A stretch of DNA of 10,185 nucleotides, from the NCBI GenBank assembly GCA_947508155.1, contig CANNRM010000008.1, positions 1 to 10,185 of the forward strand. The letters run 5' to 3'. A model generated the notes under the pieces. The model ran no database searches. It saw only the letters and a list, made by a program, of their open reading frames with translations, and was not told where the DNA came from. Positions 6,366 to 10,185 of this stretch are shown here, one piece after another. Each line of letters starts with the position of its first letter. Position 1 is the stretch's first letter. The DNA comes from Rickettsiales bacterium (GTDB taxonomy: Bacteria; Pseudomonadota; Alphaproteobacteria; Rickettsiales; Rickettsiaceae). Made by a program: the position numbers and the translations under genes.

Positions 6366-6493
6366 GTCATCCCCGCGAAGGCGGGGATCCAGTTTAAGTA
6401 ATACTTTTTACTATGTTTTTTAAAAATATAGTCATTATATATTGTCGCTAACGCGAAATTATTTAACTGGGCCCCCGCCTTCGCGGGGGTGAC
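6366..6493. repeat. 128-bp element with inverted GC-rich palindromic ends (MITE/BIME-like)
   Basis: The left end (6366-6395) starts GTCATCCCCGCG and holds a perfect 8-bp stem with a GAAG loop (6369-6388). The right end (6464-6493) is a near inverse copy, finishing GCGGGGGTGAC, with its own stem (6472-6489). Between them lies an AT-rich core containing a third palindrome, ACTATGTTTTT (6410-6420) and AAAAATATAGT (6422-6432). Palindromes of the GTCATCCCCGCGAAGGCGGG type are dispersed extragenic repeats in many proteobacterial genomes. The first copy begins 2 bp after the cysQ stop and may also end or stabilise its mRNA. No transposase is encoded. Confidence 0.75.
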
Positions 6494-6563
6494 ACCGTAG
6501 AAGCGAATAAATACATTGCTGGGTAAGTAAAATAGTTACAAATAAAATACGAAGGAAAAACAT

Positions 6564-7217
6564 ATGATAGAATATTTCACAAACATCCTCCCTTCCGTGC
6601 TATTCATAGCAGAAGGGGCGCTAATCACCCTACAATACAGCCTTATCTCTGTGTTCTTTGGACTAATAATAGGTATTTTACTTGCCATATCTAAAACCAG
6701 TCGATTCAAATCCTTGCGTCTATTCTGTAACTTCTATACCTCCATTTTCAGAGGCACACCATTACTTATTCAATTAAGCATCATATATTTTATTGTACCT
6801 GGGTTATTGGGCGTCAAACTATCTGTTTTTGTTGCTGGAGTGATCGCATTCTCTCTAAATTCCGGAGCTTATGTGTCCGAAATTATTCGCGCAGGTATAG
6901 AGGCGGTTGATAAAGGACAATTCGAAGCAGCAAAAGCTTTAGGTGTGCCAACACATATGGCAATGCGCGATATCATTCTTCCTCAAGCTGTAAGAAAGAT
7001 TCTTCCATCACTAATAAATGAACTCGTAAATTTACTCAAAGAATCTGCCATTATTTCTTTTCTTGGCGAAATGGATCTAATGAAACGCGCCCAAATTGTA
7101 GCTGCAGAGAAGTTCGATTATTTTACTCCTATGATCACCGCAGCCTTATGTTATTACATTTTAGTATTCATTTTTAGTACGCTTGCATCAGTATTAGAGA
7201 AAAAAATGGCGATTTAA
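6564..7217 (+). CDS. Polar amino-acid ABC transporter permease (GlnP/HisM family)
   Basis: This is an inner-membrane permease subunit that forms the channel of an amino-acid importer with an ATPase and a periplasmic binding protein. The 217-residue protein has about five hydrophobic segments (near 12-30, 28-45, 68-98, 150-168 and 190-210). It has the family segment FRGTPLLIQL (62-71) and the cytoplasmic EAA loop QFEAAKALGVP to IILPQA (119-142), which docks on the ATPase. A good AAGGA (6552-6556) lies 7 nt before the ATG. No ATPase or binding-protein gene is next to it, so it must use subunits encoded elsewhere. In Rickettsia, glutamine-type transporter genes are likewise scattered. GlnP is the nearest name, but the substrate is not certain. 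Confidence 0.9.
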   Translation: MIEYFTNILPSVLFIAEGALITLQYSLISVFFGLIIGILLAISKTSRFKSLRLFCNFYTSIFRGTPLLIQLSIIYFIVPGLLGVKLSVFVAGVIAFSLNSGAYVSEIIRAGIEAVDKGQFEAAKALGVPTHMAMRDIILPQAVRKILPSLINELVNLLKESAIISFLGEMDLMKRAQIVAAEKFDYFTPMITAALCYYILVFIFSTLASVLEKKMAI

Positions 7218-7239
7218 GCAACTTTTTGTATTTTTATGC

Positions 7240-7268
7240 TTGACATATAGAACTTAAGGTTATAATAT
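7240..7268 (+). promoter_or_regulatory. Strong promoter-like sequence in the permease-mazE gap
   Basis: A perfect TTGACA (7240-7245) is followed by a perfect TATAAT (7261-7266) at 15-bp spacing, or by TAATAT (7263-7268) at the better 17 bp. Transcription would begin near 7273-7275, just before the large hairpin and about 165 bp before mazE. That position suits a separate small RNA better than the mazE mRNA, which has its own promoter. Confidence 0.5.
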
Positions 7269-7272
7269 GAGG

Positions 7273-7335
7273 ACGTGTTGGTCATCTTGACGTTTGTGCA
7301 TCCTCCTAGTTCAGGTTGACCAACATACTGTTTTA
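7273..7335 (+). ncRNA. Candidate small RNA with an anti-Shine-Dalgarno hairpin loop
   Basis: TGTTGGTCA (7276-7284) pairs perfectly with TGACCAACA (7317-7325). After one T-T mismatch the stem continues CTTGA (7286-7290) with TCAGG (7311-7315), giving 14 pairs over 15 positions. The 20-nt loop (7291-7310) contains TCCTCCT, the same motif as the 3' end of 16S rRNA, which pairs with ribosome-binding sites. The 3' side has only a modest TTTT (7331-7334) as a possible end. A second ACCAACA at 7353-7359 could compete for the left stem arm. No known RNA family is recognised. The boundaries are approximate. Confidence 0.4.
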
Positions 7336-7384
7336 CCATTGTGCTAATCTATACCAACAAGCCTCCATTTATAAAATAAAACCC

Positions 7385-7413
7385 TTGCACCTTGTCTTAC
7401 TATATGGTAGGAT
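7385..7413 (+). promoter_or_regulatory. Putative mazEF promoter with overlapping near-palindrome
   Basis: TTGCAC (7385-7390) and TAGGAT (7408-7413) are spaced 17 bp apart. The near-palindrome TACTATATGGTA (7399-7410, 10 of 12 positions self-complementary) overlaps the -10 and is a reasonable operator for the antitoxin. The same 12-mer occurs upstream of maeB on the opposite strand (719-730). Confidence 0.45.
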
Positions 7414-7440
7414 AAATCAGCAAGATAAAATAAAACTACT

Positions 7441-7656
7441 ATGAGTAAGGCAAAAATATCTGTTACCATATCCAATGACCTAATGATTTTCATGAATTTT
7501 TATGGCGATCATTACAATGACCATAATCGATCACACATAGTGCAAAAAGCATTAGAACTATTGAGAGAACAAGAATTAGATTTGGCATATAAACAAGCTA
7601 ATACTGAAATAGACCATGCATTTGAGATATGCAATGGAGATGGTTTGCATGATTAG
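7441..7656 (+). CDS. mazE: MazE-like ribbon-helix-helix antitoxin
   Basis: This 71-residue protein has the ribbon-helix-helix plan: a short beta strand (KISVTISNDL, 4-14), helix one (about 14-26), a turn with NRSHIV (29-34), and helix two (33-44). An acidic C-terminal tail (ELDLAYKQANTEIDHAFEI) would wrap the toxin. It is a CopG/RHH-type MazE like the mycobacterial ones and differs from the AbrB-type MazE of E. coli. It overlaps the toxin gene by 8 bp, the usual coupled arrangement. It should repress its own promoter, probably through the near-palindrome at 7399-7410. No strong Shine-Dalgarno precedes the ATG. Confidence 0.85.
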   Translation: MSKAKISVTISNDLMIFMNFYGDHYNDHNRSHIVQKALELLREQELDLAYKQANTEIDHAFEICNGDGLHD

Positions 7657-7987
7657 AGGAGAAATGTATTATGCAAAGCTTGATCCAACGGTAGGATCTG
7701 AAGTGAGCAAAAAAAGACCAGTGCTTGTTGTAAGCAACAATTCAAATAACAAATTTTCTGAGACTATAACTATAATCCCTATAACATCTAATATCAACAA
7801 GGTCTTTCCATTTGAAGTCTTGTTACTAAAAGAGAATAGTGGCTTACCAAAAGACAGCAAAGCTCAGTGTCATCAGATTAGGACCATATCTAAAACACGT
7901 ATAGACGACAAAATGATTGGCCTTCTTAAAAACAACGAAATACATGCCGTTGAGAAGGCGCTAAAATTACATCTAAATTTGCAATAA
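7649..7987 (+). CDS. mazF: MazF-family mRNA interferase toxin
   Basis: MazF cuts single-stranded mRNA at short specific sequences and is neutralised by MazE. The 112-residue protein shows RGEMYYAKLDPTVGSE (3-18), KKRPVLVVSNN (21-31) and ITIIPITS (40-47). These include the arginine (R23) and threonine (T46) that correspond to the catalytic residues of the family, so it looks active. I chose the start at 7649 because the family begins with the R-G-(E/D) strand and TGGAG (7635-7639) lies 9 nt upstream. A longer frame from 7616 would run inside mazE. A nearer ATG at 7664 has GAGGAG only 2 nt before it, too close to be used. The last base of the stop directly abuts the uvrB stop. Confidence 0.92.
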   Translation: MIRGEMYYAKLDPTVGSEVSKKRPVLVVSNNSNNKFSETITIIPITSNINKVFPFEVLLLKENSGLPKDSKAQCHQIRTISKTRIDDKMIGLLKNNEIHAVEKALKLHLNLQ

Positions 7988-9973
7988 TCACACCAAATCC
8001 AGCATACTCTGCTCTAACAACCTAATCTTATCTCTTAACTTCGCAGCCCTTTCAAAATCCAGATCTCCAGCTGCTTTTAACATCTCTTTCCTCAAATCCT
8101 TAATATGCACCTGCAATTTCGCTGGGCTCAAACTATGTTCCTTATGAACAAATTCTGGTGCCGCTTCTGCTAATGCCTTAAACTCCTCAAGCACTGCAAT
8201 TTTCCGACTGATTGTAATCGGCGTAATACCATGCTCCTTATTATATGCTTTCTGAGTCTCCCTACGCAGCTCTGTTTTACTAACCGCAGCCTCAATTGAT
8301 TTTGTCATTTTATCGGCATATAGAATTACACGCCCTTCTGAATTTCGTGCAGCTCTACCAATTGTCTGAATAAGTGATACTTCTGAACGCAAGAACCCCT
8401 CCTTATCTGCATCCAAAATCGCTACAAGTGCACATTCTGGAATATCAAGCCCTTCTCTCAAAAGATTGATCCCAACTAAAATATCTATATTCCCCTCCCT
8501 AAGATCATTGATGATATCAATACGCTCAAGAGTCTGTACCTCAGAATGTAAATAAGAGACCTTATGCCCACATTCAAGTAAATATTCCGTCAAATCCTCT
8601 GCCATTTTCTTGGTCAAAGTTGTTACCAAAACACGGAATCCTTTTTTGACAGTAGCCTGTATTTCGCCAAGTAAATCCTCTACTTGTTTTGTTGCAGGGC
8701 GGATAATACATATTGGGTCTAAAAGCCCCGTCGGACGTATAATCTGCTCAACTATTTCACCTTGCGTTTGTTCAAGTTCAAACTTACCAGGCGTTGCAGA
8801 TACAAAAATAGTCTGTGGTCTAAATGCTAGCCATTCTTCGAATTTCAATGGACGATTATCACGGGCAGACGGCAAGCGGAAACCATATTCTACAAGATTA
8901 TCCTTACGCGCCCTATCACCGCTATACATAGAACCAACTTGCGAAACGGAAACATGGCTTTCATCAACAAAAAGCAATGCATTTGATGGCAAATATTCAA
9001 ATAAAGTTGGTGGTGGTTGACCTGCATCACGCCCAGACAGATATCGAGAATAATTTTCTATCCCCTTACAAGCGCCTGTTGACATAAGCATTTCAATATC
9101 ATATGAAGTGCGTTGCTGAATACGTTGTGCTTCCACAAATTTTTCCTGAGATTTGAAAAAAGCAATACGTTCTTGCAACTCATCTGCAATAGCTGGGAGT
9201 ACTTTTTTGATAGTCTGCGCGGGAGTTACATAATGCGAATTTGCGTAGACTTTTATTTCCTTCAATTTGCTAATTTTCGCACCAGTTAAAGGATCGAATT
9301 CTGATATAGTTTCCAGCTCATCTCCAAAGAATGATAGCCTCCAAGCAAAATCATTGGAATGGACTGGAAAAATATCGATGTTATCTCCTTTCACGCGGAA
9401 AGATCCACGCTCAAAAGCTATGTCATTCCGTATATATTGCAGATCAACCAACTTATTGAGAATCGTTTGACGTTTATATTGATCACCCACTGCAAAAGTA
9501 ATAGTCATCTCAGAATAAGAAGCAGGAGAGCCTATACCATAAATACATGATACAGATGCCACAACTATCACATCTTTTCTTTCCAAAAGAGAGCGCGTAG
9601 CAGAATGTCGCATCAGATCTATCTGCTCATTAATTGAGGAATCTTTTTCAATGAATGTATCAGTTCTTGGCACATACGCTTCAGGCTGGTAATAATCGTA
9701 ATAAGATACAAAATATTCCACCGCATTTTCAGGAAAAAGTTCTTTCATTTCCGCATAAAGCTGAGCAGCCAAAGTTTTGTTATGAGCCATGATAATAGCA
9801 GGACGCTGTGTGCGTTCTATAACATTCGCCATGGTGAATGTCTTACCAGAACCTGTGATACCAAGCAAAACCTGATCTTTTTTATTGGCTTCAAGACCAG
9901 CAACAAGAGACTCTATAGCTTTAGGCTGATCACCAGCGGGACGATGTTTTGAAACTATTTTGAACTTACTCAT
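7988..9973 (-). CDS. uvrB: Excinuclease ABC subunit B
   Basis: UvrB is the damage-verifying helicase-like subunit of nucleotide excision repair. It receives DNA from UvrA2 and recruits UvrC. The 661-residue protein is full length (E. coli, 673). It has Walker A GITGSGKT (38-45), the damage-probing beta-hairpin [12 protein letters not shown] (91-102), Walker B with DESH (337-340) and VSATPG. It also has [11 protein letters not shown], motif [11 protein letters not shown] (536-544), and a C-terminal UVR motif (about 622-657, IKDLRKEML...[13 protein letters not shown]) that binds UvrC. It meets mazF tail to tail with no spacer. No Shine-Dalgarno precedes the ATG, and a TATAAT lies only 7-12 nt upstream, so a leaderless mRNA is possible. 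Confidence 0.98.
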   Translation of the reverse strand: MSKFKIVSKHRPAGDQPKAIESLVAGLEANKKDQVLLGITGSGKTFTMANVIERTQRPAIIMAHNKTLAAQLYAEMKELFPENAVEYFVSYYDYYQPEAYVPRTDTFIEKDSSINEQIDLMRHSATRSLLERKDVIVVASVSCIYGIGSPASYSEMTITFAVGDQYKRQTILNKLVDLQYIRNDIAFERGSFRVKGDNIDIFPVHSNDFAWRLSFFGDELETISEFDPLTGAKISKLKEIKVYANSHYVTPAQTIKKVLPAIADELQERIAFFKSQEKFVEAQRIQQRTSYDIEMLMSTGACKGIENYSRYLSGRDAGQPPPTLFEYLPSNALLFVDESHVSVSQVGSMYSGDRARKDNLVEYGFRLPSARDNRPLKFEEWLAFRPQTIFVSATPGKFELEQTQGEIVEQIIRPTGLLDPICIIRPATKQVEDLLGEIQATVKKGFRVLVTTLTKKMAEDLTEYLLECGHKVSYLHSEVQTLERIDIINDLREGNIDILVGINLLREGLDIPECALVAILDADKEGFLRSEVSLIQTIGRAARNSEGRVILYADKMTKSIEAAVSKTELRRETQKAYNKEHGITPITISRKIAVLEEFKALAEAAPEFVHKEHSLSPAKLQVHIKDLRKEMLKAAGDLDFERAAKLRDKIRLLEQSMLDLV

Positions 9974-9979
9974 ATCAAT

Positions 9980-9985
9980 ATTATA
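9980..9985 (-). promoter_or_regulatory. Putative uvrB -10 box
   Basis: On the minus strand a perfect TATAAT (9980-9985) precedes the uvrB ATG (9971-9973) by 6 bases. A -35 is poor (TTATGC at 18 bp). Initiation 6-7 nt downstream would fall on or next to the A of the start codon. I see no SOS box. Confidence 0.4.
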
Positions 9986-10043
9986 GCTACTTCTACAATT
10001 ATTGCATAAACTAATTTCAGAAGATTGGTATTAGCATAACCTC

Positions 10044-10185
10044 AGTTTGACGTAAGCGCTGCCATTGGCTTGCGCAATTTATCATTTTTTATGGACGGTT
10101 TTCTGGGTTTAAACGCATAAGCTATAAGTCCTGCAACCAAGTTTACAAAGGCATTTGCAGGCTTTCGATGCCGCGTGTGCTCTAT
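10044..10185 (-). mobile_element. IS982-family transposase, C-terminal fragment (runs off the window)
   Basis: The minus-strand frame from the window edge reads IEHTRHRKPANAFVNLVAGL, then IAYAFKPRKPSIKN. This is the C-terminal signature of IS982-type DDE transposases; the E of IEHTRHR would be the last catalytic acid. The stop is read as TGA at about 10044-10046, though the final residues are less certain than the signature block. The element's end appears to be ACCTCAGTTTGACG near 10041, since IS982 ends commonly begin ACC. About 67 bp separate it from uvrB. Whether the copy is intact cannot be judged, because the rest lies outside the window. Confidence 0.75.

Noticed and set aside
6366..6493. 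CRISPR-like pair of repeats
   Set aside because: There are only two copies, in inverse orientation, each self-palindromic. There is no spacer series and no cas gene.
7273..7335. Signal recognition particle (4.5S) RNA, suggested by the TGTTGGT start
   Set aside because: The conserved apical GGAAG-type tetraloop and the asymmetric internal loops are absent.
7616..7648. Longer MazF start inside mazE
   Set aside because: The extra residues are not part of the family fold and no ribosome site precedes 7616. The start at 7649 gives the usual small overlap.
8610..9020. Plus-strand frames inside uvrB (also 9267-9470, 9359-9550)
   Set aside because: They are antisense to a conserved repair gene and show no domain similarity.

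Overview
The window is AT-rich and gene-dense. It has small gaps, several antitoxin/toxin loci in different states of decay, an alphaproteobacterial-type DksA, and the edge of an IS982-type insertion sequence. Together these suggest an alphaproteobacterium of the Rickettsiales/Holosporales kind, probably host-associated. That placement is inferred from gene style and composition, not from a marker tree.

Layout, left to right. Positions 1-162 hold no recognisable gene. A dksA-like regulator (minus strand, stop at 163) is divergent from a full-length malic enzyme/phosphotransacetylase fusion (maeB, 804-3065). Four bases after maeB comes a decayed region (3070-4618). It holds a RhuM-Fic gene with a frameshift that ends right after its Fic motif, a 60-codon ORF of unknown function, and a vapBC-type pair in which the antitoxin reads through but the PIN toxin has lost its middle. 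Next is a divergent pair, a SnoaL/NTF2-like protein (minus) and a MarR regulator (plus), with a clear inverted-repeat operator between them. Downstream of marR are a CysQ-type phosphatase, a 128-bp element bounded by two inverted GC-rich palindromes, and an amino-acid ABC transporter permease with no ATPase or binding protein nearby.

The 223-bp gap after the permease is the most unusual stretch. It has a promoter-like TTGACA/TATAAT pair followed by a 15-position hairpin. The hairpin loop carries the anti-Shine-Dalgarno motif TCCTCCT, so it is a candidate small regulatory RNA. An apparently intact RHH-antitoxin/MazF-toxin pair follows. Full-length uvrB (minus) abuts mazF with no gap, and upstream of uvrB lies the C-terminal end of an IS982-family transposase that runs off the window.

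Functionally, the core genes (dksA, maeB, cysQ, permease, uvrB) cover transcription control, central carbon metabolism, nucleotide phosphate turnover, amino-acid uptake and DNA repair. The accessory material between them is toxin-antitoxin and Fic/RhuM genes, small repeats and an IS. Of the three toxin-type loci, only mazEF still looks functional.
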